From the NCBI RefSeq assembly GCF_033958435.1, contig NC_134161.1:10664001-10728000 (forward strand): a DNA stretch of 64,000 nt. Reading direction: 5' to 3'. The notes beneath the pieces were generated by a model. The model had not been told where the DNA came from and searched no databases. It was given only the letters and a program-made list of their open reading frames with translations. Of the stretch, positions 21,476 through 34,701 are shown piece by piece; position 1 is the stretch's first letter; each line of letters opens with the position of its first letter. A program made the position numbers and the translations under genes. Origin of the DNA: Carettochelys insculpta (taxonomy: Eukaryota; Chordata; Testudines; Carettochelyidae).

Positions 21476-24400
21476 ACTGGTCGCTTGTTCCCTGTTTGGC
21501 TCTTCAGCAAACTGGGCTCTGTGCGCCTGCTTGCGTCAGCTGTGAATCCTGTGGTGGCATCGGCCTTTCTCCCCTCTTCCCACCCCCACCTCCAGAGCTC
21601 CACTGTGCGAGTACCTGGTTGTGCACCTGTCCCTTCTTCTGCCCTCCTTCCCCACTCTCGCTGCTTGTATCGCTCTGTGTTCTCCGTTCATCCCCTGCTC
21701 CCCGACGTCTCCTGCCACGTGGAGCGCTCCCTCGTCCGTATTTAGGGGCATGCTGAGACCTGCCTTGAGTTTTATCAGCTGTAGGAATAGATGGATTCGA
21801 GGGGCACGAACCAGTGTGCAGCCAGCAAATGCAGGGGACTAGGTACAGTCTGCAGTGGAACGGCTTCTAAAGGGCCCCCTCATCTCCTGCCCAGCCAGCA
21901 TCTATGGAGCAGAACCCTCTCACGGCCTGGAGCTGCTGAGCTAAGGCAACAGTGGTCCCCATGTTGGGAGTAAGTGTCCTCCCTTCCCTAGTCTCGGCAC
22001 TGTTCCCTTTCAATGCAACTGAAGAAGCAGCGGAGCAAGGCGTCTGTTCCCCATAACTGCCCCAGGGAGATGCTGGGGAGAGGGGTGGATTGAGGAAGGG
22101 CAGCATGGGTGTGTGAGGACCTGCTGTCCTCTTGTTCTGAGTTTGTACAGCTCCGAGCACAAGGTGGGGGTCTGGGCCTGGCCTGTGACAGGCTCCTAGG
22201 TGTAATTGCAATGCACGGTGGGGACAACACACGTGTGTGTGTGTGTGGGTGACATCCTGGCCTGGTTCATGTTGAGGGGCGCAGGATCCCACCGCAGGAG
22301 CCCTTGCCCTGGCTCCAGTTCTGTCACTTTCCTGCCTTTCTCTGTTGGGGAGGGAGGACCCACCTCTTCCACAGATGGGAGGTGGGGAAGGGAGAGTGGA
22401 AGGATTCAGCCCAGGAGCTCCAGTGAGCAGGGCGCGAGCCTTGGGCGCAAGCTTTCCCTGGCTGAGGTGGGGACGAAGGGACACGCTCTGCTCAGGAGTG
22501 AAAGGAGCGAAAGTTTCTTTCAGGTCCTGCTGCACTGCACACCCCTGGAGAGGCTCGGGGTGGGGGCTTGGTGGGTGCGATAGACACATTTGTGTGGGGT
22601 GGAGGGGCTTGGGGAGGGTGTGAGGATAGGGGGGATGCAGGAGTCAGGGCAGAAGCTGGGGGCTGAGGAGGATGCAGGCCTGGGGGTTCAGAGCAGGTAG
22701 CTTGGTAGGGATTGGGAGTCAAGGCAAGGGGGGAGATCAGAGCTGGGGTCATGGCACCACTTTGGGAGGGTGGGGGCTGCAGCCACATGCTGGGTTGCTG
22801 CTGCTCCTCTTCCTCTTGCGCTGCACATCAGGGAGCAAGGGGCCAGTGAGCTCTGCCCACGGTGTCTCTGCTGAGCCTGCTCAGCAGGTGGCTGATGGTT
22901 TCCAGCCAAGCCGGGGGGTTCCTGGTGGAGAACGCCTGTCCGCAGGGCACACGCGCAGCCAGTGAGTGATCACACTGGTGTCTGCCCAGACAGCAGACAT
23001 GGGTAGGGGTAGGAGAGTGAGGTATGGAGGAGCTCGGGGCAGTGCCAGGCAAAGGAGTGATTGTGGAGCTGGGGGGAGGCAAGTGTGTACCAGTCCAGGG
23101 TGAGGTGTGGGAGGGGACCTAGGGCAAGTGGCATATACCTAGACAGACCTGGCATTGGTTCACATGGTGGCCAAGGAACATGGGTGTGTAGGCAGCTGTG
23201 TGTGGGGCACATAGGCTGTGGGTGGGGAGCAGGGGGTGCTGGCCACAGGCGAGCAGAGCACAAGATGTGCTCAGGATGGTGACACCGGGGCCTCTTGTCT
23301 CTATCTGCTCTTGCCGACCACACCCCACTGCTCACCTGTGGCCAAGGGGCAGTCGCCCATTCCCTGGGCGCTGAAGTAGGGCCAAGGGAAGGATGGGGGT
23401 GGGAGAGCAGCCAGACTGTGGGCCCATCCTTCACCAGTAGGCCTGTGACCAGAAGGCAGGGAGAGGTGAATTCCAGTGCAGGGCTCTTTCTCTCCAGCTG
23501 GTGGTTGGGTACCAGGCTGGCAGATGCTGCCTCTGTGGGACAGAGATTGTTGTGAGTCTCTTGGCGTGCATCAGAACAGCTTTCCCTGCACCCCCATCAA
23601 GGACACAGCTGCACCTCTGCAAGTGGCTTCCTGGCCAGTGACAGGCGCTCCCCAGCAGCCTTGCTCCAGGGGAGCTGTCACTGCCACTTCTCATGCTGCC
23701 CCCTCCCTTGTGCTCTTTCAGCTGTGATGTGTCTGTGGCCTCCTGCTGCTTCCCTTCATCCCTCTGCCCAACTCATTTCTGCCTCCTCCGCTTTCTCCTC
23801 CCTTGCCTTGCTGAGCTCAGGGTCAGGCTGAGATCGCTGGTTCACGTCCCTCCCTCTGCAGGGCTGGCTGCCTGTTGCAGAGGCAGGAGCACCATTCCTC
23901 CCACCCTCTGCTCTCACTGTGCTGACTGCCAAGGGCTGCTGTGTGTCAGAGCAGCAGGGCTGGGTCACCTGGAGCTCTGCTCGAGCGCAGGCTGCCCTGG
24001 GCAGAGCTGGCCTTTGCTATGACTAGCTCTGCCAGCTTCTGGCTCAGCCTGGCCTGAGTCTGCTCCCAAACCTTAATCCAGCCAATTAACTCCTTGGCTC
24101 CTGGTCTTCCTGCTCACCTGCTGTGCTGCCAGCACCTATTAGGCAAGCACCAGGGACCTGGGCCAATCCAAAGGCATGTTGCTACAGAGCAGAGCCTTTC
24201 CCCAGCAGCTTCGAGCACTTCCAGTGTGAGCTGTTGGGGTAGGGACCAGGTTTGTGGGTGTCTGTGCAGCACCTGGCACAGGTGGGGCTCCGAGGTGCTT
24301 TACTACTAACCACGATGCAGCCAGTCTCCCTGCTGCACCCTGGAGGATCAGCAGGAGCCCAGGGTTGAGAGGGAACCTGCCCCAGGGAGGAGGATCTCAT

Positions 24401-24700
24401 GTCTGTCCTGGCTCTCCTTGCAGCTGACTGAGGCTTTGTCTCACTGTCTGGCTACCAGAAAAGCCTAAGGGAAGAGTGAGGCCAGGGTGACTGACCAGAC
24501 CAAGCACTTCTGGGGGTGGCTGGAATATCCCCTGCTACACACGGAGGAGAGAGCCCTGCTCAGTTTGCTCACCAAACCCTGGCTCTCTGGGGCTCCTTTC
24601 CCCAGGGCCTACCGCTGTGCCAAACTAACATGGATGTTTTTCAGTTCTCCTGTTTGCTCCAGCCGGGCTTGTTAAATGTTTCAGGCGCCCTGAGCCCTTT
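21476..24700. other. Long GC-rich stretch without recognisable genes
   Basis: Contains a short (TG)n run at about 22230-22248 and G-rich stretches at 22560-22780. The 240-codon minus-strand frame at 21867-22589 crosses the TG run as a His-Thr repeat and shows Pro/Ser/Gly bias, so I do not call it a gene. Confidence 0.4.
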
Positions 24701-24785
24701 CTCTCCCCTTCCTCCCTTTGTTCTCTTGATGTCATAACTCTCCTGTCTGTACTGCACAATGCTGATTTTTTTTTTTTTTTTTCAG

Positions 24786-24878
24786 TGTACCAATCCGGAG
24801 GAAACGGGGGTGGAAAATACCTCATCCCCACCTGCCCCTCTGCCTGAGCGCATCGCCGAGGGAAGCCCTGACGTCGCA
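24786..24878 (+). CDS. Candidate internal exon B (product unknown)
   Basis: A 93-nt segment is preceded by a run of T ending 'ttttcag' and followed by 'gtgagg'. It is exactly 31 codons. The in-phase frame reads CTNPEETGVENTSSPPAPLP then ERIAEGSPDVA, a hydrophilic Pro/Glu-rich peptide typical of disordered linkers. A second frame is also open (VPIRRKRGWKIP...), and that is the frame a direct splice from candidate exon A would use. The segment is richer in CpG than its surroundings. I do not recognise the protein. An alternative donor lies four bases downstream ('gtacaa'). Confidence 0.25.
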
Positions 24879-26240
24879 GTGAGGTACAAAGGCTGCGAAT
24901 GCCCTCTCCAAAGCGCACCTGCTTTTCTTGCAGGCTCGCAATGTGCTTTGTGGCTGCCGCCTCCCACTCCTCGAGGTGTTATTTATAGTCTGTCTTGCTC
25001 TCGCTTTCTCTCCAGCACAGCTGAGTTGCCTGAACTCTTCAGAGCTTGGAACTGCTGCTTTGTCTCCGCCGGAAGCAGCTTGGGGAGGGGGCGGGAATCA
25101 CATCAGGAGCCACGAGGGCACCACACTGGCACTGATCATGGTTCCACCTCTTGGGGAGCAGGTGGCGGTGGGGTGGTCTCAGTCCTGCTTCTTGTTCACC
25201 ACTGGTCACTTCCCATATCACAGGGCAAGTCCACGCTGATGGCGCCAGAGCTGCGTGCAATTTATGCAAAACTCGGGAGTGGTGGTGTCTGCCATGGCAC
25301 AGGGCTGGGGACACATTCTCCCAGCAGCCTGGCCCTGATCTTCAAGGTTCGTTAGGAGTCTAATGGAGTTGGTAGCCTAGGTACTTCCTGAGGGTCTGGG
25401 CCAGATTTGAATGGCATAGGAGAGTGAGTCCCCTTATCCTTCTTGGAGAAGTTCAGTCCCAGCTGGTTGGGGTGGCGAAATGGAGAGTGAGTCTCCTTCC
25501 CAGCCCATCATGAGTCTTCCTGGCACAGAACTGTAAAGGCCACTTCCTGGTCTCCATCTGCATCCTCCTCACTTTCCTGTACTTTTTACACAGTGCCTCC
25601 TCCAAGCCATGAGGTGCAGTCCAGCATCGGCCTCCTGCCGGCTAGACCCTCGGCCCGGTACAGCACAGGACAGGCTAGAGCATTCCAAGGGCCAGCCGAA
25701 GAGAAAATGTGGGACTGGCTATATCCAGCAGTCTTATTAAAGAATGTGTTATGTCAGCTGAACCCCACCCTCTGTCTCTAGCTCAAGGGGGGAGCCAGGC
25801 CCGCCCATTCTGAGGCTGGTGTGTAACTTCCCATATTTCCTCCCATGGAATGGATTCCCTAGCGGTGCTGCTCACACGGGTGTGCTGGGAACGGAAAGCT
25901 CCATGCCTAAGGGATGGGGGTGAGTCCCTTCCTACCTGGCAGAACAGAGGAGCTGCAGGAGCAAGCAGCAAGTAGGCCCAGGGTTTGCCCTCACAGATCC
26001 AGAGGGTGAAGCTGGAGCAGAGGAGAAAGGGACAGCTAGGGCCAGGGCATGGTTTCTCCCAGCAGTACTCTGGTTCCCTGGGGAAAGAGCAAATGGGAGC
26101 TGTAGGAGTGAAATAGTGGGGAGAGGAAGCAGGAGGAACTGAATGGCAGGGGGAGTGGGCTACAATGAGACCTGAGCAAATTACATCTGTAGGCAGTGGG
26201 GTGAGTCAATCAATGTGAACTGAATAACATCACCTCATCC
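24879..26240. other. No recognisable gene or repeat
   Basis: Unique-looking sequence beyond the candidate exon. No family assigned. Confidence 0.4.
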
Positions 26241-26244
26241 TTAT

Positions 26245-26400
26245 CCATTGAGCTCGGAGCACTTCACCAAGGAGGCCAGTATCGTCATCCCCAGATTACA
26301 GAAAGCGGAGACGCAAGCGAGTGAAGGACTTGCCTGAGGCTCACCTGACAAATCTGTGGCAGAGCTGAGAATTGACTCGAGTGCTCCCGAGACCCAGCCC
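26245..26400 (-). repeat. MIR SINE, antisense
   Basis: 'tcggagcacttcaccaagga', 'catccccagattacagaaag' and 'gtggcagagctgagaattga' follow the reverse-complement MIR order. Confidence 0.75.
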
Positions 26401-29400
26401 AGTGATGTACCACCAGGACGTGCTGCCTTCCTTTGGTGCACAAGTGCTGTCGTCCTTAGCACAGAAAGCTTGTCGGGCTCTGGGTGATGCATTAACTTGC
26501 CCTTTTCCTGAGGATGCTGGCGCACCACTTGCCAACTGGCATGGATGTTCAGCCATGGTATCGACAAGAACATGAAAGGCTTGGATGGGGCAGCTCAGCC
26601 GATTCTCCCTGGCTTCCTTTCAAGCATATTAATGACTTCATTAAGCTCCGTCCTAGAAATTCCTGTGAGCCTGTTGCCCACGCATTACTTGAGAGGCTCT
26701 GTGTTCAATGTTGCCTAGGTCCCTTGGTATTTCTTGCCGTCCTGGTCGGGTGCCTTGTGCTGTAGGAAAGTCAAAAGCTGAACAAAACCATGCCTGGGGT
26801 GGTGTGAATCCTCACATGCAGCAGGCTGCAAAGGGCTGGTGCTGGGCTCCTGCCATGCTGCTGGGATCTTGGTTTGTTTGCAGTCTTTGAAGGTTTAAGT
26901 AAGCCATGTTCAGAAAGCCCCAGTGATGCCAGGATTCAAGTGGGCACAGGGGCCTAGTTCTAGTTGCACCACAGGGGTGGGAAGGGGATGTCACCCGGGC
27001 AGGGACTATCACAGTGGGAGAGGAAAAGGGTTTGGCAGCCCAGCAGGCCCAAGGCCCCTGTCAGCAGCCATCCTGGAGATTTTTCTTACAAGTTCCTTTG
27101 CTGCACCCTTTGCCCCATCTGCTCTACCAGTGTGCTCCAACCTTGACCAAGACGATCATCGGTGAGGGCAAGAGTGGAGATTCATCTCTGTGCTGCGGGG
27201 GCCAGTGCTCCACTACAGAAGTAGGTCTTGGGGAAGGCGAGAGAGCTTGGTGGAGGGCTAGGTTCCATGCATGCTGGGTGGCAGACAGGTAGACAGCTGG
27301 CATGCATGGTGGGTGGCAGGCAGTATCTGATCTGCGCAGCAAGAGATCGTCAGTTGTTGCTTGGTCTCTCCTGAGTATGGGCCCCAGCTTCATTCACTCT
27401 TCTCTGGGGTTCTCTGCTACATCGCTGCACCGCTGGGAGCAATGTGCCTTTGTGAAGCAGACTGGAGAAGAAATGACTCAGCCTTTTACCTTCTGGAGAC
27501 TTGGTCACTAATGGCATATGTCACACATGGGGGAGGTGACTTTATTTGTCTCATCTTGTGCACCCACTGGGCAGGAGACCTCCTGGAGCTGGCAGCTGCT
27601 TGGCTTGTACAGGCCAGGGCTCCATCCCGGAGATTGTTCTGTGCCTTTTCTGGGGCCTTGGATCCCATCCTGGCTTCTGGGGCCTCCAGCCTGCCAGCAG
27701 CCCTGCCTGTGCATTTAAGCTGGTGCTGGGAGCCAAGAAGCTGAGTGGCCCTGAACTGAGCAGGTGGCTACTGCGGGCGTGACATGGGCCTGCAGGGCGC
27801 TTAGTGTTGCATTTCCTCTTTGCGCAGGTGTCAGCATGCATGTAGGCTTCCGGGCTCTGAGCAAACAGCTCTGGCTTTCGTTAGCTCTGTGGCTGCGGAA
27901 GATCAGGCCTGGCCCCAGTGTCTTCAACTGCCTCCCATAAGGGTGCATAAATGAATGGAAAAAGTGAGGAGAAAAATGAACAGAGCCCAGCCCCCTCCTT
28001 GAGCCTCTGCTTCAGTGTGAGTCGACGGGCCTGTGCCTTGCGTCTGCCCAGTTGGACCCAGGCTGAGGTGGCTGCTGTGGTACAGGTGTGGAGCTGATGC
28101 GAGAGGTGCTGTGGCCGGGAGGTGACCTGGCCATTGGCGTCTCAACTTCTTGTGCCGCCAGGCCCAATCCTCTCTTCCCCCCAGCTCCTACTATCACAGC
28201 ACTGGCACCATCCTCCCATGGGGCCTGGGAGAGGGACATTTAGTAAAAATAACCACCGAAAAACAAACACGCTCACCAGCCGCGAGGCTGCCATCTGCTG
28301 CGTGGGCAAAGGAGCACGAGATGAGCTGCGGGCACCCGCCGAGGCAGCTTGGCTGGCAGCGGTGCCAAGTGATTCAGTGTGGGGGGTAGGAATACACCGT
28401 GTTCCCTTGGGATTCCTCAGCAGTTGGCTCCCTGCAGTTCCTGTTCTTTCGCTGTCCCAGCCGCAGCGTGATGGGGCTTGCTGAGGGGGCTGAGGCATGG
28501 AACGCTCCCTCTGCCAATCTCCCCACAGCACATGGGGGAGGGTGGTTGGTAGACTGCAGGGACAGTCACTCCTGTGTTACCGGCTGCTGGCACTCAACAT
28601 GCACGGCCTAGAAGGGGTGAGCTCTGGCTATGCCCCCAGAGTGTTGAATGTCTCCCGCTGGCTTCTGACTAGGGGGCCAACCTGAGATGCCCTGAGTCTG
28701 AATTTCACAAGTGAGGACTTGCAGCTTCATGCAGAGTCCAGAGGAGCTTCAGAGCTGTGCCACAGTCTGTACCTGCCCGTGGCTCCTTGTCCCTTGCCAT
28801 ACCCTCCTCTGTGTTTCATTTCTTCTTGCACACGCTTTGATCCAGCACATCTCTTCCTTTTCCTCTTCAAAAGCCAAAGCAAAGCCCAGGACAGCACTGT
28901 CCAGGCAGAAGCAGTCGCATTGACCCAGGCACTAGCCCACTCACAAGGAACATGTTGTGCTTGATGTCAAACCCTTCGCTCCTCAATTAGTCGCTCTTTT
29001 TAAAAAAACGTGTTAGTGAACATTTGCGAAGGAATGGGGTTTCCATGGCAGCCAGTCAGGAGGCGCATTGCCGGTGGTTTGCTGCTTCGCAGGGAGCACC
29101 GGCGATTGGCCTGCAGGGAAGCTTCACCTGCTCTGACTGCACAGGCACAGCCAATTTTGGGTGTGTGGGCCTGCTCGCCGGGAGGAGTAAACACACAGGG
29201 GTGTGTATGATTGTGGTCCATGTGTGCACACACGTTTCTGGCCCTTAACGAGAGCAATGTCAGAGCTCGCATTCAGGGTGTCCCAAGCTTCACTGTCTAG
29301 TGCTTCCCTAGGTTAAAGGCCCTGCTGTGACGCTCTGTGGCTCTTGACAGAAGAAAGGTCCTTTCAATAATTCTCTGGCAGCAGGAGAGGTCAGACTGTA

Positions 29401-29765
29401 GGAGGGGCGGACTTTGGCACAGTCCTGCTCTCGGCAAAGAGTAATGAAGCGATGGACGCAGGAGCAAATGAGCACATCTGCCTGATTAAGGCACAATGCT
29501 ACAGGTGGAGGGTCCCCACCCAGCACCCAGGAAGGACCCGGCGAGGGGACTCAGTGGCACTTGTGGTGAGTGTCCAGCCAAAGGCTGCTATACCTAGGCC
29601 ATGAGTCAAGGCGGTTGCACTTGCATAGGCTGGGTCTGATGCCACCTCACAACAATTGCAATAAGTGAACCTCTGGCCCAGTGACTCCAGCAGACAGCTG
29701 GGTGTCAGGCTGCCAGGGTGCTGGGCCTGACTCTGTCACTGGACCCTTGAGCATGTTATGTCCCC
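26401..29765. other. Unique-looking stretch without recognisable genes
   Basis: A direct partial repeat at 27269-27324 has two units built on 'atgcatgctgggtggcag' and 'atgcatggtgggtggcag'. A donor-like 'gtgagg' at 27164 follows an open 95-nt stretch, but the matching acceptors are ordinary. A long minus-strand frame at 27551-27841 shows no domain. Confidence 0.4.
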
Positions 29766-29769
29766 AAGC

Positions 29770-29962
29770 CCTTAGGGCACTGGAGGGGTATGCAGGAGCC
29801 CTGGCTTCATTGCTGACTCTGCGGTGGAGTGCACATTAGCAAATCCCTTCCCTGACCTCTGCCTCAGTTTTCCCATCTGTTCAATGGAGCTGATTCTGAC
29901 CTCCTTTGCAAAACACAGTGAGCTCTATGGTTGAAAATCGGTTATGTATGAGCATGGGGTTG
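29770..29962 (+). repeat. MIR SINE
   Basis: 'tgacctctgcctcagttttc' followed by 'ccatctgttcaatggagctg' is the sense MIR core. The flanks are diverged. Confidence 0.7.
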
Positions 29963-32950
29963 TTACTACAGCAGGCAGGGGGTGTTAGGTTGACCTATAG
30001 TGGGGGCGAGTTGCCAGACTCAAGTGTTACGGCAGCTGGAGGGCCTTAGCTGAAGGGCAAGGTCCTTACTGTATGGAGGCCAGCTTGTGCTGCTGGCAAA
30101 CCCAGTAAGTGTGGGAGATGGTTGATCCATGTCACTGATGCTGCACTTCAGGCTTGGCCAGGCCTGCCCTGTGTGGCGTGGGGGCAGAGGGTCGCGGGAG
30201 GATGATACAGGGATGCTTTCTAGCTGACCTGCAGCTTCTGTGGGCCAGAGCCTCAAGGACCTGGCCTGCTATTGCCGGGGTGTTACCAGATTCCAGGTGG
30301 GCAGCACTTTCTGCACCAGCCAGCCGAGCTGATCCCTCTGCTGAGCTGGGCCAAGCCCTGCCCCACGAGTGGCCCTGCGTTGCGTGACAGCTGTCGGCGT
30401 GGGTACACATGCCCTGTGTTGCTCTGGATCCCTGCAGGCCTTTTCACTCCCACTTTTCAGGCCACGAGTTTTGTCCTCAATCTCAAAAGCTGCGTCTGCG
30501 TCTGGGCCCCTCCCCTGGGCAATTCCTTGTTTGCTCTGAGAGTGGAGCATGGGGGCTGCAGCTAGAATTCAAGGCCCAGTGTTGCCAGGCTCTATCTCTG
30601 GTCCCTGAAGGGAAAGGACCCTCACCTCATGCACACACCATCTGCCCCTCTCCCCCGGCTGTACATGGATCCCGCAGCAGTGGCGTTCTCCCCCGGAAGC
30701 CTCAGCTGAGGCCTGCTGAGCTGGGCTGGCGCACTGGTCACCCCACACAAAGCCAGTAAGGCACTGGATTCCCCTAGGCACGAAGCAGAAGAGGCAGCTA
30801 CAGCTCTCTGGCTGCGCTGCCACAGAGCGAGTGATGCATCGGCTGGAAACTCGCCCTCCATCACCATTGTCTCCCCGAGCCCCGAGAGTCAGCGCCAGCA
30901 CGTGTCTGACCTCAGCAGCTCTGTGTTCTCCTGCACAAAGCTGCACCACCAACCCCAAACAAAAGCGCTGCCGCTCGCAGCCGGAGAGGCACGGACCTCT
31001 CGGTGGCTTTAGCCAGAGGTGTCTGTTCTCCTCTGTGCATCAGCCCCAGGGAATGAGATTTTTTGATTGGTGACAGCCCACCTACCACATCCTCCTTCTC
31101 CCCACCCTTCCCTGAGCCCTGGTACATGTGACAAAGAGTTCTGCTGCGTTGAACAGATGGGGGAAGGCAGGCTGAGCTGAGTGATGAGCATTCCTGAGCC
31201 CACGGACAAGGTAAGGTGGCCCTGAGTCACAGCACTGTGATGGTGCAAACACCTTGCTCATGGGAAGAGGGCAGGGCTGTGGGAGGGGTGAGTGCGTCAG
31301 AAAGAGAGCTGCAGGTTAAGGAGGGGTCCAGGGATGGACAATAGGAGAGCGGGATGGAACGCACTCAGTACAGGCACTAATTGGAGGTGATTAAGCTGAG
31401 GAGGAGAAGCCGCCGTCAGCCCTGACTCGTACGTGCCAGGCCCTTGCCAAGTGGCGCTGGCTCAGTCCCACGTCACCTTGCTCTGCTCCTCTGCAAAACT
31501 TTCTCGCTGTGGGCTGAGTTCTAGCAAGAAATGATGCAGAAGCAAGGGGAGGCAGGAGGGGGGAGGCACTGCTGTGCCTGGCACAGGAACAAAGCACTTC
31601 AGCATGGGTTCAGCTCTCAGCCCCGTTGACTTCCAGGGGGTGGAAGGACTGGCTAACTCTCTGCTCACACAGGTGCTTGGCTGGAGAGGGGTGGACTTCA
31701 GCATGTGTTTCAGAGCTTTGCTGACTCAGGGCCCTCAGGGGACGGGAATGAGCAGGGGCCATGGTGCCTGCTGCCGATGTGCATTTGTCTCAGCCCCTCG
31801 CACAGCAAAGTGACTGGGCTCCCCGTGTGCTGACCCCCGCAAGAGGCAGGGCTCCCGGGCTGGAATCTGGCAGCATAGGGAGGGAGGCCTCCAAGCCAGC
31901 CCCTGGGGGGAAGTTCTGCAGGTATGGCTGCTTCGTGCTTCTCTCCTGCCCTCTGGGCTTCCTTGCTTGGTCTCCCAGCTCAGTTTGGCTGCAGCATCGA
32001 CTGCTCCGAGCACGGGCCTCCCAGGACACTTGGGAGGACAAAGACACGTGTTGGAAGTGGCTGTACTGCCTCAGCAGCAGCATCCCCCAGGCTTTGCTCA
32101 GCACTCAGCATGACAGGGTTCAGGTGCTGGGAGCTGACAGGCAGAACTCACGTTGCTGCCCCGAGAGAGTCAAGACAGCCAGAATGTGGCCTTATGGTGA
32201 CTCCACAGCCTGGGAATCTGTCCTAGAGCACGCACGGTCAGAGAAAGAGAGGCGGTGGTGGACACAACAATGTGGCACCAATCTGAGCCCCTGGCGCTGA
32301 AGCAGCGGGGACACCAGGGTTAGCCACTCACACTCCTGCACCGTGCTTATCCTTGTGGCTGTGTTCTCCCCAGGCTGCCCAGGAGCACTGAAGTGGCTTC
32401 ATTTAAGCAGTGAACTGAGACCAGTTGAGTTAATCTCGTGCGTTCCTTCCCCATGTGGACGCCCTGGTTTTGGTTGAAGAGGAGTTTGTCTCAGTGAAAC
32501 TTGAACCAGCTGGGAATCAGAATCAGCATGTCGACACAGGGCTTTGTGCTGGGTTACCTTACCTGCCCGAGGGTTATCGGAAGGAGGAAGAGTGTAGGAA
32601 ACCTCCATAGTGCCTTGGTTTCTAAAGCCCAACATGGCTGGAGCGTGGCCTAACTGCTGGGATTTGCTGAGTAAACTGTTCTCCCCTGTTTCTCCAGCAA
32701 GCTCCTCATGAACCTAAAACGTGGAGATAACCCAGCCTCAGTATAGCGCTCGAGGGGCTTATAGAACGGAGCTAGAGATGATGGCTTCTTGTGACTGGCA
32801 AGCAGCGGGCAGCATACGTCCCAGTTTGGAAAGGGAAGCTGCCCCTGGGAAGGGGACCTCCCTGGTTTGTTGCTCACGGAGATGGTGCTCCAAGTGGGGA
32901 GACGCAATAGGGAAAGTCATTTCCAGGGTTACCACTGTCCTGGCCAATAG
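29963..32950. other. No recognisable gene or repeat
   Basis: GC-rich sequence with many overlapping open frames on both strands and no recognised domain. A 'ccccgttgacttccaggggg' near 31620 resembles the 'attgacttcaatggg' motif common in turtle repeats. Confidence 0.4.
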
Positions 32951-32954
32951 TCCA

Positions 32955-33125
32955 GCTAATCCTTTTCATCCATGTGAGGACTAAATTATGTGCACTGACG
33001 CATGTGCGGATATGCTCCACCCGTAGGACCAAAACCTGGCTGTGGGCACTCTGCTAATCAACTGGGCCACATGTGAATCTCTCCTGAGCATCTGCACGAC
33101 TGCCCAGCTTACGGGGAACACTGGT
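32955..33125 (+). repeat. Member of the 'ccatnnatgtgcag' dispersed family
   Basis: 'ttttcatccatgtgaggact', 'gtgggcactctgctaatcaa' and 'catgtgaatctctcctgagc' parallel the copies at 21296 and 51785 in the same order. Confidence 0.7.
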
Positions 33126-34695
33126 CCTGGCTGTGTGGGTGGGGGTGTGGTGGGAGGAGGAAGGTGGCAGAGGGAGCCAGGAGGGGCCAAAACTCATTTA
33201 TTCTCCTCAACATTTGCTCTTGAACCAACTTGTCCTATTCTGTCTTTTATCAGCTGGGGGGTGCTGGTGAACCAAGAGGACCCACAGAGCCGGTGTGGTA
33301 AACTCCACCCCACCCGCTGCCCTCTGCTGCATATCAACACGCTCCACCTCTGACCCAAAGAGCCACGGTTCCTCATGGCCAGGCCAGGCCTTGGCCTTGG
33401 CTGAGCCTGAAACCAAGGAAGCTGCTTGGAATGTGGTTTCCCACCTGGAACTACTCATCCACCAGGAACAGGGCAGAGACCCTGCAGCTCATTTCACATC
33501 GGCCACAGGCCAGCTGTCAGGTGATGGGGGCTGGCTTAGAGCCAGGCTGTGGCCCACAGGTAAGGCTCCGTCCCTTATTCCGTTACGCCTCTAAGGAGGT
33601 CGCCTTACAGCTAGCAGCTGTTCAAAGGGACGCAGGGACTGTAGTAAGGAGCAACCACCTGGTGATGTCAGGGTGGCTTGTGAGTCAAGCCTGTTGCTCC
33701 GACTTCCCATCCATGTGAGCCTGGTTACTAGGTAACAAGGTAATGGGGCATCACACTATGAAGCTGCAGCCCCAACTCTGTGTTGCACTGCAAGGATAAA
33801 CACCGGCTTCCCCCAGGATCCCATGGGGCAGAGGAGGTACGTCAATGCAGAGGGGAGGTGGGGGGCTGTGGCAATGAATGTTAAGTGCCAGGAGTAGCTG
33901 ATACCTCCAGCAACGCCCCAGAGACAGACTACCTACTGCAATGAGTGCAGGGGTTTCAGTGGATTTGTCCCACAAGAGGATATAGCCCGGCATTTGTTGT
34001 GGAAACATAACATGAAAGGGGAAGGTGGGATGAGGCATGTGCCCCATGCTGGCCATGAAGGGGTTAATGGAGGCCAGCTGGGCCAATTATTCTAGAGGGT
34101 TGAGGAGAAAGCCCTAATGAGAGGAGGCTCACCTGTGTGGAACCAGGGCTGGAGTCTATGAAGCCAGGGAGCTGAGAGTCAGTAGTATTCTGTGAGAGGT
34201 GTGGGCATCGTGCGGTAGTGTCTGGGTGCTCTCTGGGAAGAGGCACAGCCATGTTGCATGAAGTGATAAGCACTTCTTTATTATCTCCCAGGGAATAAGC
34301 AGCAAGGCTGGGGACTGAGCAGAGCTTGGTTCCATGTAGTAGGGCTCCTGGGCTGGAACCTGGATTGGAGGCAGGATTGGGTTCCCTTCCCTTCCTATGG
34401 GAAGGTGGTCCTGGCCGGGCAGTGAATTGGGAGCTTGTGGGCTTACTGGGGGAGTGAAGACCTGCACCCAAGAAGTGGGGAATGCTGAGTGGCCTGGCCA
34501 GCGGGCTGAATCATGAAGGGGACACCACGGCCGGGCAGCAGACCGGAGAGAGAAATGATGGGACTGTGCAAACTTCGGAAGCGGCTGCTGACTTCCAGGG
34601 CTAACCAGAGAAATGAAGAGACAGCGCCAGACCTGTGGTAAGTGGTGCACCATGTTACACCAACAGGCAGACCTGCCTCCAAAGCCCTATCCCTA
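33126..34695. other. No recognisable gene or repeat
   Basis: Unique-looking sequence. A 165-codon minus-strand frame (34156-34653) lacks any recognisable domain. Confidence 0.4.
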
Positions 34696-34701
34696 AAAGA
34701 G

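Noticed and set aside
21867..22589. 240-codon minus-strand open frame
   Set aside because: Crosses a (TG)n run translated as His/Thr. Pro/Ser/Ala/Gly bias and no domain, so composition explains it.
23334..23400. 35-nt exon-like segment on the minus strand with a good donor (CAG then gtgagc)
   Set aside because: Not a multiple of three, with no coding context. Treated as a splice-site decoy showing how common such pairs are.
27069..27163. Exon-like open stretch ending at a gtgagg donor
   Set aside because: The acceptor is ambiguous among several AGs and the peptide is unremarkable.
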